64,000 nucleotides of DNA from the NCBI GenBank assembly GCA_030434875.1, contig JAUISW010000001.1:62001-126000 (forward strand), read 5' to 3'. The stretch comes from Lachnospiraceae bacterium C1.1. GTDB lineage: Bacteria > Bacillota > Clostridia > Lachnospirales > Lachnospiraceae. Shown in pieces: positions 42,963 through 52,847 of the stretch. Under the pieces are notes generated by a model, which made no database searches, had not been told where the DNA came from, and saw only the letters and a list, made by a program, of their open reading frames with translations. The position numbers were made by a program, and so were the translations under genes. The first letter of the stretch is position 1. Each line of letters begins with the position of its first letter.

Positions 42963-43041
42963 GGTAAATCTTTATGTTTAATGGATTTACGGTTAGATTG
43001 TTAAGAGCTGTGTTGTTTTAATTGAAAGAGGAATTTGATCG

Positions 43042-44085
43042 ATGAATGAGAACAAAATAGAATCTATAAATAAAGACAATGAAGATTATGTTCTTCAGGT
43101 AAAGAATCTTCATACTTCATTCTTTACAGATAAAGGTGAGGTTAAATCAGTAAATGGAGTATCTTTTAACCTCAAAAAAGGAAAAATTCTTGGTGTTGTT
43201 GGAGAATCCGGATCGGGAAAAAGTGTAACAGCCTATTCTATAATGCAGATACTTGCTGACACAGGTCGTGTAGTTGAAGGCGAGATCCTTTATAAAGGAC
43301 AGAATATCCTTGATTACAGCAAGAAAGAGATCCAGGGTTTCAGAGGCAAATGCTGCAGTATTATTTTCCAGGATCCGATGACGAGCCTTAATCCGGTCTT
43401 TACTATCGGACATCAGATCATGGAAGCAGTAATGCTGCATACCAATAAAAATAAGAAGGAAGCTGAAGAGAGGGCAATCGAGCTTCTTAAGCTCGTAGGT
43501 ATCAATGAACCTGAAAAACGTCTGAAGCAGTATCCTTTTGAGCACTCCGGCGGTATGAGACAGAGAGTTATGATCGCCATGGCTCTCGCAACTGAACCGG
43601 ATATTCTTATAGCAGATGAGCCTACAACTGCGCTTGATGTTACGATCCAGGCTCAGATACTTGAACTTTTGCAGGATATCCAGAAAAAGATGGGAATGGC
43701 TATTATCCTTGTTACACACGATCTTGGTGTTATAGCATCAATGTGTGATGAGATAATAGTTATGTATGGCGGACGCGTATGTGAAAGAGGCAGTGCGGAG
43801 GATATTTTCTATCATCCCTGTCATGAATACACAAAGGGTCTTCTTCGCTCTATCCCTAATCTTGATAATATGGGCGAGAAACTCATACCTATCGCGGGTA
43901 ACCCGATAAACCTTTTGAATATGCCTAAGGGCTGCGCATTTTGTTCGAGATGTGATAATGCACTTAAAATTTGTATAGATGAAGTGCCTTATGAAATGGA
44001 AATGGCTGAAGGACATCATGCATCATGCTGGCTTAATGTTATGCGTCAGTTAGAGCAGGAAGGGAAATTAGCAGTAAATGAGTGA
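43042..44085 (+). CDS. oppD: Oligopeptide ABC transporter ATPase OppD
   Basis: The product has 347 residues. Walker [10 protein letters not shown]-loop [12 protein letters not shown], signature [15 protein letters not shown], Walker [14 protein letters not shown], switch VTHDLG. The C-terminal oligopeptide-transporter domain contains the Cys-rich [14 protein letters not shown], which in relatives binds an iron-sulfur cluster. It overlaps oppF by 8 bp. It powers peptide import with OppF. Confidence 0.95.
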   Translation: MNENKIESINKDNEDYVLQVKNLHTSFFTDKGEVKSVNGVSFNLKKGKILGVVGESGSGKSVTAYSIMQILADTGRVVEGEILYKGQNILDYSKKEIQGFRGKCCSIIFQDPMTSLNPVFTIGHQIMEAVMLHTNKNKKEAEERAIELLKLVGINEPEKRLKQYPFEHSGGMRQRVMIAMALATEPDILIADEPTTALDVTIQAQILELLQDIQKKMGMAIILVTHDLGVIASMCDEIIVMYGGRVCERGSAEDIFYHPCHEYTKGLLRSIPNLDNMGEKLIPIAGNPINLLNMPKGCAFCSRCDNALKICIDEVPYEMEMAEGHHASCWLNVMRQLEQEGKLAVNE

Positions 44086-45046
44086 AGATAATAAATACCT
44101 TGTCGAGGTAAAGGATTTAAAACAACATTTTAATATACCGTCAGGCTTCTTTGGTCACCAGACACTTAAAGCTGTTGATGGCGTCAGTTTTAATATAAAA
44201 AGCGGAGAAACACTTGGACTGGTAGGAGAGTCCGGGTGTGGCAAAACAACTGTAGGACGTACTCTTTTGAGACTTTATCAGCCTACAAGCGGCGAAGTGA
44301 GATTTAACGGTGAATTAGTTACGGATAAAAACATTACATCTTTGAGAAAAGAAATGCAGATGGTATTTCAGGATCCGTATTCATCGCTTGACCCAAGAAT
44401 GACAGTTGAGGATATTATCGGAGAACCGCTGGATATACATAAGCTTTACACATCAAAATCTGAACGCAGGGATAAGATACTCAGCATAATGGAACTTGTA
44501 GGATTAAATGCCGAGCATGCGACAAGATATGTGCATGAATTTTCCGGCGGACAGAGACAAAGGATTGGTATAGCAAGGGCTCTTGCGGTCAATCCCAGTT
44601 TTATTGTATGTGATGAACCGGTTTCGGCTCTTGATGTTTCGATCCAGGCTCAGGTAATAAACATGTTTGAAGATCTGCAGGAAAAGCTTGGTATGGCCTA
44701 TCTTTTCATTGCTCATGATCTTCTGATAGTTCATCATATTTCTGACAGGATCGCAGTAATGTATCTTGGGAGAGTTGTAGAGATAGCGGATGCAGATGAG
44801 CTCAACGAATCACCGATCCATCCCTACACCTTGTCACTTCTTTCGGCAGTACCGGTACCGGATCCTATAAAGGCTAAGGCAAATAAAAGGATCATACTTG
44901 AGGGAGATGTTCCAAGTCCTCTCAATATGCCTACCGGTTGTCCTTTCAGAACAAGATGTAAGTATGCTACAGAGCAGTGTGCAGCTGAATGTCCTTCACT
45001 GACAGAACGCGGCAACGGCCATATGGTAGCTTGCTGGAACAGATAA
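44078..45046 (+). CDS. oppF: Oligopeptide ABC transporter ATPase OppF
   Basis: The product has 322 residues. Walker [11 protein letters not shown]-loop [14 protein letters not shown] (the typical OppF form), signature [15 protein letters not shown], Walker [13 protein letters not shown], switch IAHDL. The C-terminal domain has [19 protein letters not shown]. It overlaps oppD. Function as for OppD. Confidence 0.95.
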   Translation: MSEDNKYLVEVKDLKQHFNIPSGFFGHQTLKAVDGVSFNIKSGETLGLVGESGCGKTTVGRTLLRLYQPTSGEVRFNGELVTDKNITSLRKEMQMVFQDPYSSLDPRMTVEDIIGEPLDIHKLYTSKSERRDKILSIMELVGLNAEHATRYVHEFSGGQRQRIGIARALAVNPSFIVCDEPVSALDVSIQAQVINMFEDLQEKLGMAYLFIAHDLLIVHHISDRIAVMYLGRVVEIADADELNESPIHPYTLSLLSAVPVPDPIKAKANKRIILEGDVPSPLNMPTGCPFRTRCKYATEQCAAECPSLTERGNGHMVACWNR

Positions 45047-45154
45047 GATAATTTCCGCGTGAACGGATAATTATAGAAAAAGAGCAGCTGTATCTGACCA
45101 GATCAGAATACAGTAAAATAAGCTTTAAGGGAATTTAAGGAGGAAAAAAGCATT

Positions 45155-46882
45155 ATGAAGAAGTTACTAGCAATACTTCTCACCGGCGCTATGACATTCA
45201 GTCTTCTCAGTGGATGCGGAAGTTCATCAGGATCTTCAGCTGCTTCTGAGAGCGCATCAACAGTAAGCGAAAGCAACAAATTAAGAGTCTGCCTTGCAAG
45301 TGAACCGGATCATCTTGATCCTGCACTGAATGCGACCGTAGATGGTGCTGCATTGGCATCCAACTCATTCGTTGGTCTCTATACTTACAATGAGAGCGGA
45401 GAGATCGTACCGGCACTTGCCAGTGATATGCAGACATCAGATGACGGTCTCACATACACTATTACACTTAAGGATGATCTTAAGTGGAGTGACGGCTCAG
45501 ATCTTACAGCAGCAGATTTTGAGTATTCATGGAAGAGAGCTGCAGATCCTCAGACAGCAGCAGATTATGCATATCTTCTTGATGTATTTGCAAAAAATGC
45601 CGATGGAACAATTGCAGTATCAGCAAGTGATGACGGAAAGAGCCTTACATGTACACTTGAGTCTCCATGTCCTTATTTCATGAGTCTTCTTGCATTCCCG
45701 GTATTTATGCCTGTTAAGCAGGAAGCGGTTGAATCAGCTTCAGACTGGCAGACAAACCCGGGTTCATGGGCTTCAGAGGCCGGATTTGTTACAAACGGTG
45801 CATTTACTCTTGCTGAGTGGAAGCACAATGAGTCAATGGTTTATGTAAAGAACCCTTACTTCTATGATGCAGATAATGTAAAGCTTGAGGAACTTGATTT
45901 CATGCTTTCTGCAGATGATACTGCAAAGCTTGCAGCATACAATGCAGGAGATCTTGATTATATTGATCCGCTTCCGAATGATGAGCTTGCAAATCTTAAG
46001 GATAGCGAGGAGTTCCACGTTCTTGAAGAAATCGGAACATATTATGTAGTATTTAATGTAAACAGCTCGATCTTTGATGGTAAGACACCTGAGCAGGCTT
46101 CAAACATGAGAAAAGCTATGGGCTATCTTGTAGACAGACAGACCGTTGTTGATAATATCGGTCAGACAGGTCAGACTCCTGCAAATGCCTTCATTCCTGA
46201 GACAATGAGCGATGGCAATGGCGGAATCTTTAAGACAAGTGATGATGCTTATACATATCCTGACGAGGCTTCTAACGGATACTATCCTATAGAAGTAAAT
46301 ATTGAGAAGGCTGTAGAGCTCCTTAAGGAAGCAGGATATGAGTTTGATGCTAATAACATGCTTTCGGCAGATACACCGATCCATATGAATTACCTTACAA
46401 ACGATACAACACAGCATCTTGCAGTTGCACAGCAGCTTCAGCAGGATTTTGCACAGATCGGTATCACAATGGATATTCAGACTGAAGACTGGCAGACATT
46501 CATAAATGACAGAAATAACGCTAACTATGATGTATGCCGTGGTGGTTGGATCGCAGATTACGATGATCCTATCAACATGCTTGAGATCTTTGTTCCTAAT
46601 GAGGCAGATTCCGGAAACGATCACCCTATGCTTGGATTTAATCCTACAGAAGCTGCTCCTGACTGGACAGAGTACATGAGCCTTATAAAAGAGATCAAGG
46701 CTGATGCTGATCTGGCTGATCGTGAAGCTAAGATGCACCAGGCTGAAGATATGCTTATGGATACAGGAGCTGTAGTTCCGATTTATTTCTATAATGAAGC
46801 TTATCTCCAGAAAGCAAATGTAACCGGCGCATATGCAAATGTATTTGGAACAAGATATTTCCTTTATGCTTCTAAATCATAA
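45155..46882 (+). CDS. oppA: Oligopeptide-binding lipoprotein OppA
   Basis: The product has 575 residues. A signal peptide (residues 1-20) ends in the lipobox LLSG-C21, so it is lipidated by Lgt and anchored outside the membrane. A Ser/Ala-rich linker leads to the SBP family 5 fold: LASEPDHLDPALNATVDGA near the start, LKWSDGSDLTAADFEYSWKRA, FVTNGAFTLAEWKHN and NDRNNANYDVCRGGWIADYDDP. It captures peptides for OppBCDF. AAGGAGG precedes the start; a terminator follows. The gap of 108 bp after oppF could support a higher level of this component. Confidence 0.96.
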   Translation: MKKLLAILLTGAMTFSLLSGCGSSSGSSAASESASTVSESNKLRVCLASEPDHLDPALNATVDGAALASNSFVGLYTYNESGEIVPALASDMQTSDDGLTYTITLKDDLKWSDGSDLTAADFEYSWKRAADPQTAADYAYLLDVFAKNADGTIAVSASDDGKSLTCTLESPCPYFMSLLAFPVFMPVKQEAVESASDWQTNPGSWASEAGFVTNGAFTLAEWKHNESMVYVKNPYFYDADNVKLEELDFMLSADDTAKLAAYNAGDLDYIDPLPNDELANLKDSEEFHVLEEIGTYYVVFNVNSSIFDGKTPEQASNMRKAMGYLVDRQTVVDNIGQTGQTPANAFIPETMSDGNGGIFKTSDDAYTYPDEASNGYYPIEVNIEKAVELLKEAGYEFDANNMLSADTPIHMNYLTNDTTQHLAVAQQLQQDFAQIGITMDIQTEDWQTFINDRNNANYDVCRGGWIADYDDPINMLEIFVPNEADSGNDHPMLGFNPTEAAPDWTEYMSLIKEIKADADLADREAKMHQAEDMLMDTGAVVPIYFYNEAYLQKANVTGAYANVFGTRYFLYASKS

Positions 46883-46930
46883 ATTTCTGTAAAAATGTGA
46901 TCTTTTTAGATCATAGATTTTAGCAGATTG

Positions 46931-46968
46931 AGGACAGACTGTCGCAAGATGGTCTGTCTTTTATTTTG
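46931..46968 (+). terminator. Terminator after oppA
   Basis: GGACAGAC (46932-46939) and GTCTGTC (46952-46958) followed by TTTTATTTT. Confidence 0.75.
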
Positions 46969-47227
46969 AACAAAAAAATAGCCTTATCAAGCTGATTGTT
47001 TGGCGTTTTGCACAAATGAAATATTGGAAAGACGAAAACTGTATGCTAAAATTAGATATGAGTTATAGGAGGCATATAGGGATTATAATCCATAGACACG
47101 TTTCCTATATATTATTTTTGAATTTTATTCGAAATTATATTTATCAATCTTCTTTGAGAGAAAATTGGAAGCTGGATCAAGTGATTGCGATAGGGCAGAA
47201 TTAAGATCATTAGGAGGTTAAAATAGG
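46969..47227. other. Intergenic region before the FIST gene
   Basis: AT-rich, with no RNA gene recognised. A 62-codon frame at 47016-47204 has no ribosome site and no family resemblance, and is probably not translated. AGGAGG for the FIST gene ends at 47217. Confidence 0.4.
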
Positions 47228-48319
47228 ATGCAGAGCGTTGTAGGTTATAGCAAAAACAAAGATGTCAAGGCTGCAGTAGAGGAAGCAACCTCTCGAATGA
47301 AAAGTCCGGTCGGAATTATTATAATGTCTGATTATCAGATGCTTCCTGAGGCATCGAGACTCATACATGAGAAATTTCCTGATGCAGAGACTATAGGAAC
47401 AAGTGGAACTTCATATTGTAATACGGAAAGTTCTGATTCGATCCTTGTAGTTACAGCGTTTGAGTCAGAGGCAAAATGTGTGGCAGGCGTTATTAAACAC
47501 CTTGCAACCTGCCCTATAGCTGACATAGGCGGCTTGCAGAAAAGTGTACGTGAGATTTCTGCCGGACGTGAAGATACGGTATGTATAGAATATTGTACAA
47601 ATAACGAAGAAATGCTTGTAAGTACAATGGATGTGGCTCTTGGAAAGAGCGGCATATCACTTATAGGCGGAACGGTATTCGGCTATCCTGCAAATGTTAA
47701 GGGGCAGGTAACATATAATGGTGATGTGTATGAAAATACCTGTGCATATATTCTTGTTAAAAATCTGAAGGGTAAGGCAAGAGTATACAGGGAGAATATT
47801 TATGGCAAGATGGATAATAACCCTCATATTGCCACAAAAGTTAATACTAAAGAAAAAGAACTTATCGAGCTTGATCATAAGAGCGCAGCCGAAGTATATT
47901 CATCGGAACTTGGGATTTCAAAGGATAAGATCTGTGATAACGTTCTTAAAAATCCCCTTGGAAGAGCTGTTGAGGACAATATCTATATTTCTTCGCAGCA
48001 TACACTCAAACCCAACGGAACACTTGTAAATTATAAGAGCATCAATGAAAATGATACTATTTATTTCCTGAAACTTCTTGATTATGATGATATCAACAGG
48101 GTTACAAGAGAAACGATAAGTGGAGACTTCAGGAATATCAATCTTGTGATCTCGTGCAACTGTATTTTCCGTTATGTGCTCTTTAACAACGAAAATTACT
48201 TTAATACCTTCCTGAATAATATGTCGACGATAGGAAACCACGTTGGCAATATCGGAGGTGGAGAGCAGTTTAACAATCAACATGTTAACCAGACCATGGT
48301 TTGTGCTGTATTTGATTGA
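47228..48319 (+). CDS. FIST-domain sensor protein
   Basis: The product has 363 residues, soluble, with no signal peptide. The N-terminal half ([65 protein letters not shown] in pieces) is a FIST_N domain. The second half ([25 protein letters not shown], then [14 protein letters not shown] and [12 protein letters not shown]) is FIST_C. FIST proteins are predicted small-ligand, probably amino-acid, sensors. The stop is 14 bp before the ATG of a soluble chemoreceptor. The pair likely works as sensor and signalling parts. Confidence 0.85.
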   Translation: MQSVVGYSKNKDVKAAVEEATSRMKSPVGIIIMSDYQMLPEASRLIHEKFPDAETIGTSGTSYCNTESSDSILVVTAFESEAKCVAGVIKHLATCPIADIGGLQKSVREISAGREDTVCIEYCTNNEEMLVSTMDVALGKSGISLIGGTVFGYPANVKGQVTYNGDVYENTCAYILVKNLKGKARVYRENIYGKMDNNPHIATKVNTKEKELIELDHKSAAEVYSSELGISKDKICDNVLKNPLGRAVEDNIYISSQHTLKPNGTLVNYKSINENDTIYFLKLLDYDDINRVTRETISGDFRNINLVISCNCIFRYVLFNNENYFNTFLNNMSTIGNHVGNIGGGEQFNNQHVNQTMVCAVFD

Positions 48320-48333
48320 GGGGGTCACAGAGA

Positions 48334-49311
48334 ATGTTTGGATTCAGAAAAGCAGTTGAAGAGACAGAATCTGTTCAGAAGGAACAGACTCCGGTAAATA
48401 GTCACAATCTTAAGGATGACCTTGTAGGATTAAGAGCTTTTGGAAATTATGTAAATGAGCAGAAGGCGAAGCTTCAGGAAGAAGAGGTTGCAACTTCTGA
48501 CGAGCTGAAGGCAATAAGAACGTCATTTAATGCTGTTAATGATAAGACCCAGGAAATGAACAATTCTGTGGATAATTTCAGAGAGCAGTTTAATAATGTA
48601 CGTTCAATAACAGCTTCTTTTGATGAAATTATCGAGAAAATGCTTGCAACAGCTGATGAAACTCATACTAATATGAGCAAGGTAAGAAACAGTTCGGATT
48701 CTGTTGAAAATACCATAGCTGAGGTACAGTCAGTATTTACAGAATTTCAGAAGAGCTTTGATGAGATTCAGGAAAAGGTAAATCAGATCAATGGTATAGC
48801 AAATCAGACAAATCTTCTGGCACTTAATGCATCTATTGAAGCAGCGAGAGCAGGAGAAAGCGGAAGAGGATTTGCAGTTGTTGCTGATCAGGTAAATAAG
48901 CTTTCCTCGGATATAAAAACTCTTGTAAGTTCTATAGGAGACAGCATGGGTGTGCTTAATAATAATAACAGCAAGCTTATGTCTTCGATCGATGATACAA
49001 GAAAGGCAATGCAGGAATCTGTAGAGCATGTCAATGAAACTGAGGAAGTAGTTGATAATATCAAGATCGTTGCCGGCGAAATAGAGGGCGGCAATAAGAA
49101 GATGTCAGAAGTATTTGCAGAATGTGCCGATAATGTAAATGATATTACAAACAGCATTCAGACTTCGGTAAGTTATTTTGAAAGAGTTGAAGATGCGATC
49201 AATGATATGAGTGTTAACATCACGAGAAAAGGATTCATATTTGAAAATATGGGAAATATCCTTGATCAGACTGATGCTCTTATCGACAGGGTCGAAAAGA
49301 GAAACGAATAA
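48334..49311 (+). CDS. Soluble methyl-accepting chemotaxis protein
   Basis: The product has 325 residues from ATG 48334 (GAGGGGG at 48318-48324 overlaps the FIST stop). No transmembrane segment. It is almost entirely coiled coil, with the MCP signalling hairpin [20 protein letters not shown] at about 165-185 preceded by [16 protein letters not shown]. The sensor region is missing, so input must come from a partner, most simply the FIST protein next door. It signals to CheA/CheW to control motility. Confidence 0.88.
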   Translation: MFGFRKAVEETESVQKEQTPVNSHNLKDDLVGLRAFGNYVNEQKAKLQEEEVATSDELKAIRTSFNAVNDKTQEMNNSVDNFREQFNNVRSITASFDEIIEKMLATADETHTNMSKVRNSSDSVENTIAEVQSVFTEFQKSFDEIQEKVNQINGIANQTNLLALNASIEAARAGESGRGFAVVADQVNKLSSDIKTLVSSIGDSMGVLNNNNSKLMSSIDDTRKAMQESVEHVNETEEVVDNIKIVAGEIEGGNKKMSEVFAECADNVNDITNSIQTSVSYFERVEDAINDMSVNITRKGFIFENMGNILDQTDALIDRVEKRNE

Positions 49312-49324
49312 AGCACTTCATGAA

Positions 49325-49375
49325 GGGAAGCCTGTCCAAACGCTGGTCAAAGTTTGGCAGACTCCCCTTTTTCTA
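49325..49375 (+). terminator. Terminator after the chemoreceptor gene
   Basis: GGGAAGCCTGTCCAAAC and GTTTGGCAGACTCCCC form an imperfect long stem followed by TTTTT. Confidence 0.75.
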
Positions 49376-49401
49376 TTTTAAATAAAAAATAAAAAAAGTT
49401 G

Positions 49402-49430
49402 TTGACATGGGTGAAACAGAGTGGTATTAT
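49402..49430 (+). promoter_or_regulatory. Promoter of tRNA-Leu
   Basis: TTGACA (49402-49407), 17-bp spacer, TATTAT (49425-49430). Strong; the tRNA begins about 75 bp after the predicted start. Confidence 0.75.
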
Positions 49431-49509
49431 TCTAAATGTGCCACAGAGAACAAGAGTTAAAAACACAATATCTTGTGGTTATTAAGTGGTCAGGAACTAA
49501 ATATAGTGC

Positions 49510-49594
49510 GCGGAAGTGTCGGAATTGGCAGACGAGCAAGACTAAGGATCTTGTGCATACTACTTGCGTGCGGGTTCAAGTCCCGCCTTCCGCA
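49510..49594 (+). tRNA. tRNA-Leu (anticodon AAG)
   Basis: Acceptor GCGGAAG (49510-49516) pairs with CTTCCGC (49587-49593). The D-arm GGAATTGGCAGAC is of Leu type. Anticodon stem CAAGA/TCTTG with loop CTAAGGA, giving anticodon AAG at 49544-49546. Long class-II variable arm, T-arm GCGGG-TTCAAGT-CCCGC, discriminator A. All arms fit. A34 in a bacterial tRNA-Leu is uncommon (normal forms are GAG, TAG, CAG, TAA, CAA) and would need TadA editing to inosine for broad decoding. CCA is not encoded. Confidence 0.9.
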
Positions 49595-49937
49595 TTAAAT
49601 GAGAACAGCTTTCAGCTGTTCTTTTTTTGCGTGGAAGGGGTCCTTGAACCCGGCTTGCTGACGCAAGCGGTTCAAGGTCTCGGCGACCATAAAGGCCGCC
49701 TCGGTCGGCGCTAAGCGGGTGTCCACTGGACACCCAGCGCCCCGCCATCCGCATAAAAAAAGAACAGCTAATAGCCGTTCTTTTTTGCGTGGAAGGGGTC
49801 CTTGAACCCGGCTTGCTGACGTAAGCGATTCAAGGTCTCGGCGACCATGTTGCGGTGTTTGCTCTTTCTCTTGATAAAATGCGAATTCTACATTATAATT
49901 GTTTAAGTAATGAATTCTACGCTAGGAGGATGCGTCA
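49595..49937. repeat. GC-rich repeat region after tRNA-Leu
   Basis: A 63-bp sequence (TGCGTGGAAGGGGTCC to GGCGACCAT) is present twice in direct orientation at 49628-49690 and 49786-49848 with two mismatches. Each copy follows a T-tailed hairpin (AGAACAGCT/AGCTGTTCT at 49602-49620; a similar one at 49761). Between them is a short perfect palindrome (GGGTGTCCA-C-TGGACACCC at 49717-49735). No gene. The bactofilin promoter TTGATA (49871)-17 bp-TATAAT (49894) closes the region. Confidence 0.65.
49871..49899 (+). promoter_or_regulatory. Promoter of the bactofilin-pyrH region
   Basis: TTGATA (49871-49876), 17-bp spacer, TATAAT (49894-49899), 39 bp before the bactofilin ATG. Confidence 0.7.
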
Positions 49938-50840
49938 ATGGGTTTTTTTAGTGATTTTAAGGATGACCTTGAGTCATCACTGGAAGAAGTTAATGAGACT
50001 CAGGATACAGCTGCGGCAGAAGAGTTACCTATAGAAGATATTTCTTTAGAAAATACGGCAATTGAAGGAATAGAGCCGGAAGAAGCTTTAACAGAAGAAG
50101 CTTTGTCGGAAGAAATTTCTTTAGAGGAAATTCCTGTTGAAGAAGTTGCAGCTGTAGATGGGGATGTTATTGGAGATATACCATCAGAACCGCTGCAGGA
50201 TGAGCAGCCTGTAGGAACTGAGGAAGCGGATATTTCACAGTTGGAGGCTGAAATATCGGCAGAAGCGGAAAATATTACAGAAAATCAAATTGAAGAGGAG
50301 AGTATTGAGATGAGTGGAGACAAGAATGAATTTGAGAATGTATTAAGTGATGGACCTGCAACTGATGAGGTGGGCAGCATTACAGCTGGAATGACCATTA
50401 ATGGTAACATTTCTTCAGAGGGTTCGCTTGATGTATTTGGTACAGTTGTTGGAGATATTACGGTTAAGGGGAAACTTAATATTTCCGGAAGTATCACAGG
50501 AAACTCAAACGCAGCCGAGATTTTTGCTGATTCTGCAAAGATCACAGGTGAGGTTATCTCAAACGGTGCAGTAAAAGTTGGCCAGGAATCTGTAATCATT
50601 GGCAACATTGCTGCAACATCAGCAGTTATAGCAGGTGCTGTAAAGGGAAATATCGATGTACACGGACCTGTTATTCTTGATACATCAGCCATTGTTATGG
50701 GTGATATCAAGTCTAAATCAGTACAGATCAATAATGGTGCCGTTATCGAAGGTCACTGCTCACAGGCTTATGCAGATGTAAGCCCGACATCTTTCTTTGA
50801 TGATTTGAAGAGCAGCTTTGACGATAAGAAGAAAAAATAA
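49938..50840 (+). CDS. Bactofilin-family cytoskeletal protein with acidic N-terminus
   Basis: The product has 300 residues. Residues 1-135 are very acidic and Glu/Ile/Pro-rich with a repeating EEI/EEA pattern, probably disordered. Residues about 145-275 form the bactofilin beta-helix (ITAGMTINGNISSEGSLDVFG and VVGDITVKGKLNISGSITGN as separate pieces, repeated hydrophobic-Gly turns). Bactofilins polymerise into filaments at membranes and wall-growth sites. AGGAGG precedes ATG 49938. The short basic tail DDKKKK may contact membrane. It lies 24 bp before pyrH. Confidence 0.88.
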   Translation: MGFFSDFKDDLESSLEEVNETQDTAAAEELPIEDISLENTAIEGIEPEEALTEEALSEEISLEEIPVEEVAAVDGDVIGDIPSEPLQDEQPVGTEEADISQLEAEISAEAENITENQIEEESIEMSGDKNEFENVLSDGPATDEVGSITAGMTINGNISSEGSLDVFGTVVGDITVKGKLNISGSITGNSNAAEIFADSAKITGEVISNGAVKVGQESVIIGNIAATSAVIAGAVKGNIDVHGPVILDTSAIVMGDIKSKSVQINNGAVIEGHCSQAYADVSPTSFFDDLKSSFDDKKKK

Positions 50841-50864
50841 TTAAGGCAGGGATCATACAATATT

Positions 50865-51560
50865 ATGAAAAGAGTAATGCTTAAACTCTCCGGCGAGGCA
50901 CTTGCCGGAGATAAGAAGACGGGCTTTGACGAAGAAACAGTACGTGGAGTAGCACTTCAGGTAAAGAAACTGGTCGAAGATAAGGTTGAGGTCGGAATTG
51001 TTATAGGCGGAGGAAATTTCTGGAGAGGCAGAAGTTCTGAGCGTATTGACAGAACAAAGGCTGACCAGATAGGGATGCTTGCTACAATAATGAACTGTAT
51101 TTATGTATCTGAGATTTTCAGATCGGAAGGAATGATGACAAACATTCTTACTCCTTTTGAGTGCGGTTCATTTACCAAGCTTTTCTCCAAGGACAGAGCA
51201 AATAAATATTTTGCACATGGACAGGTAGTATTCTTTGCAGGCGGTACCGGTCATCCGTATTTTTCAACGGATACAGGTGTTGTTCTCCGCGCAGTGGAGG
51301 TAGAGGCAGATGCCATTCTTCTTGCAAAAGCTATTGATGGAGTGTATGATTCTGACCCAAAGAACAATCCGAATGCGAAAAAATATGACAAGCTGACGAT
51401 CAGCGAAATAGTTGAGAAGAAACTGCAGGTTATAGATCTTGCGGCTTCGATCATAGCTATGGAGAATAAGATGCCGATGCGCGTTTTTTCGCTTAATGAA
51501 AAAGATGGAATAATAAACGCAGTAAGCGGCGACTTTAAGGGAACCGACATTACCTGCTGA
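50865..51560 (+). CDS. pyrH: UMP kinase
   Basis: The product has 231 residues, hexameric amino-acid-kinase fold. Signatures: RVMLKLSGEALAGDKKTGFD, VIGGGNFWRGR, DQIGMLATIMN, GGTGHPYFSTDTGVVLRA and KAIDGVYDSDPK. It phosphorylates UMP to UDP and is usually GTP-activated and UTP-inhibited. It is followed 10 bp later by frr, the conserved bacterial order. Confidence 0.97.
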   Translation: MKRVMLKLSGEALAGDKKTGFDEETVRGVALQVKKLVEDKVEVGIVIGGGNFWRGRSSERIDRTKADQIGMLATIMNCIYVSEIFRSEGMMTNILTPFECGSFTKLFSKDRANKYFAHGQVVFFAGGTGHPYFSTDTGVVLRAVEVEADAILLAKAIDGVYDSDPKNNPNAKKYDKLTISEIVEKKLQVIDLAASIIAMENKMPMRVFSLNEKDGIINAVSGDFKGTDITC

Positions 51561-51570
51561 AAGGGAAAAT

Positions 51571-52122
51571 ATGGACGAGAGAGTAAAAAAATATGAAGTC
51601 AAGATGAATAAGTCACTTGATAATCTTGATGGAGAGTACAAGGCAATAAGAGCCGGAAGAGCAAATCCTCATATTCTTGATAAGATAAGAGTAGATTATT
51701 ATGGAACACCTACGCCCATACAGCAGGTAGGTAATGTTTCAGTTCCGGAGGCAAGAGTTATAATGATCAAACCTTATGATAAAACTATGCTTAAGGAGAT
51801 CATCAAGGCTCTTGAAGTTTCTGATATAGGCATTAATCCTAATAACGACGGAACTTCAATACGACTTGTATTCCCGGAACTTACCGAGGAACGTCGTAAG
51901 CAGCTTTGCAAGGATGTCAAGAAAAAGGGCGAAGAATGCAAGGTGGCTATCAGAAATATCCGTCGTGACGGAAATGAAGAATTCAAGAAGCTTTCAAAGG
52001 AAGATGTTTCCGAAGATCTTATAAGTGAGCTTCAGGATGATCTGCAGAAACTTACAGATTCTTTTATCAAGAAGGTTGATGCAGCATCAGCAGAAAAAGA
52101 AAAGGAAATTATGACAGTATGA
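51571..52122 (+). CDS. frr: Ribosome recycling factor
   Basis: The product has 183 residues, full length. Typical blocks: LDGEYKAIRAGRANPHILDKI, VDYYGTPTPIQQVGNVSVPEAR, and IRNIRRDGNEEFKKL (separate pieces). With EF-G it splits post-termination ribosomes. Its stop overlaps the ATG of uppS (ATGA). Confidence 0.97.
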   Translation: MDERVKKYEVKMNKSLDNLDGEYKAIRAGRANPHILDKIRVDYYGTPTPIQQVGNVSVPEARVIMIKPYDKTMLKEIIKALEVSDIGINPNNDGTSIRLVFPELTEERRKQLCKDVKKKGEECKVAIRNIRRDGNEEFKKLSKEDVSEDLISELQDDLQKLTDSFIKKVDAASAEKEKEIMTV

Positions 52123-52847
52123 AAATTCCGACACACATAGCTATAATTCTTGACGGAAACGGCAGATGGGCAAAATCCAAGGGAATGCCGCGTACTTATG
52201 GGCATACCGTTGGAGCAAAAAATGTTGAAACTATATGTCGCGCCTGCCACGACATCGGTGTGAAATATCTTACAGTATATGCTTTTTCGACTGAAAACTG
52301 GTCGAGACCTTCAGATGAAGTATCGGCTCTTATGTTGCTTCTCAGGCAGTATCTGGCTACATGCCAGAAAACCGCAAAAAAGAACAACATGAATGTAAAG
52401 GTTATCGGAGATAAGAGCAGGCTTGATAAAGATATACAGGAAACTATAGCTAAGTTGGAGGAGTATACATCTGATTTTGACGGCTTATATTTTACAATTG
52501 CCTTGAATTACGGTAGCCGTGATGAAATTTGTCGTGCTATAAACGAAATTGCAGACGAAAGAGAAAGGGGCATTATATCAAAGGATGAGCCCATCAGCGA
52601 GGAAATGATAAGTGCACATTTGGATACAAGAGGGATTCCTGATCCGGATCTGCTTATCAGAACCAGCGGAGAGGAAAGACTTTCAAATTTCCTTCTCTGG
52701 CAGTGTGCATATACAGAATTCTATTTCACAAAGGTACATTGGCCTGATTTCGGAAAGGATGCTTTGATAGAAGCAATTCAGGCATATACCAAACGAGACA
52801 GACGTTATGGCGCGGTCAGTGATACGGAGGATTCAGAAAATGCTTAG
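52119..52847 (+). CDS. uppS: Isoprenyl transferase (undecaprenyl diphosphate synthase)
   Basis: The product has 242 residues. Signatures: HIAIILDGNGRWAKSKGMPR (catalytic Asp), GVKYLTVYAFSTENWSRP, LYFTIALNYGSRDEI and DPDLLIRTSGEERLSNFLLW. It makes the lipid carrier used by MraY. It overlaps frr (4 bp) and cdsA (8 bp). Confidence 0.97.
   Translation: MKIPTHIAIILDGNGRWAKSKGMPRTYGHTVGAKNVETICRACHDIGVKYLTVYAFSTENWSRPSDEVSALMLLLRQYLATCQKTAKKNNMNVKVIGDKSRLDKDIQETIAKLEEYTSDFDGLYFTIALNYGSRDEICRAINEIADERERGIISKDEPISEEMISAHLDTRGIPDPDLLIRTSGEERLSNFLLWQCAYTEFYFTKVHWPDFGKDALIEAIQAYTKRDRRYGAVSDTEDSENA

Noticed and set aside
46100..46738. 212-codon minus-strand frame within oppA
   Set aside because: Antisense shadow of a clear oppA gene with strong codon bias; rich in Cys, Ile and Ser as such shadows usually are.
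47016..47204. 62-codon ORF between oppA and the FIST gene
   Set aside because: No ribosome site, unusual residue composition and no resemblance to any family I know.
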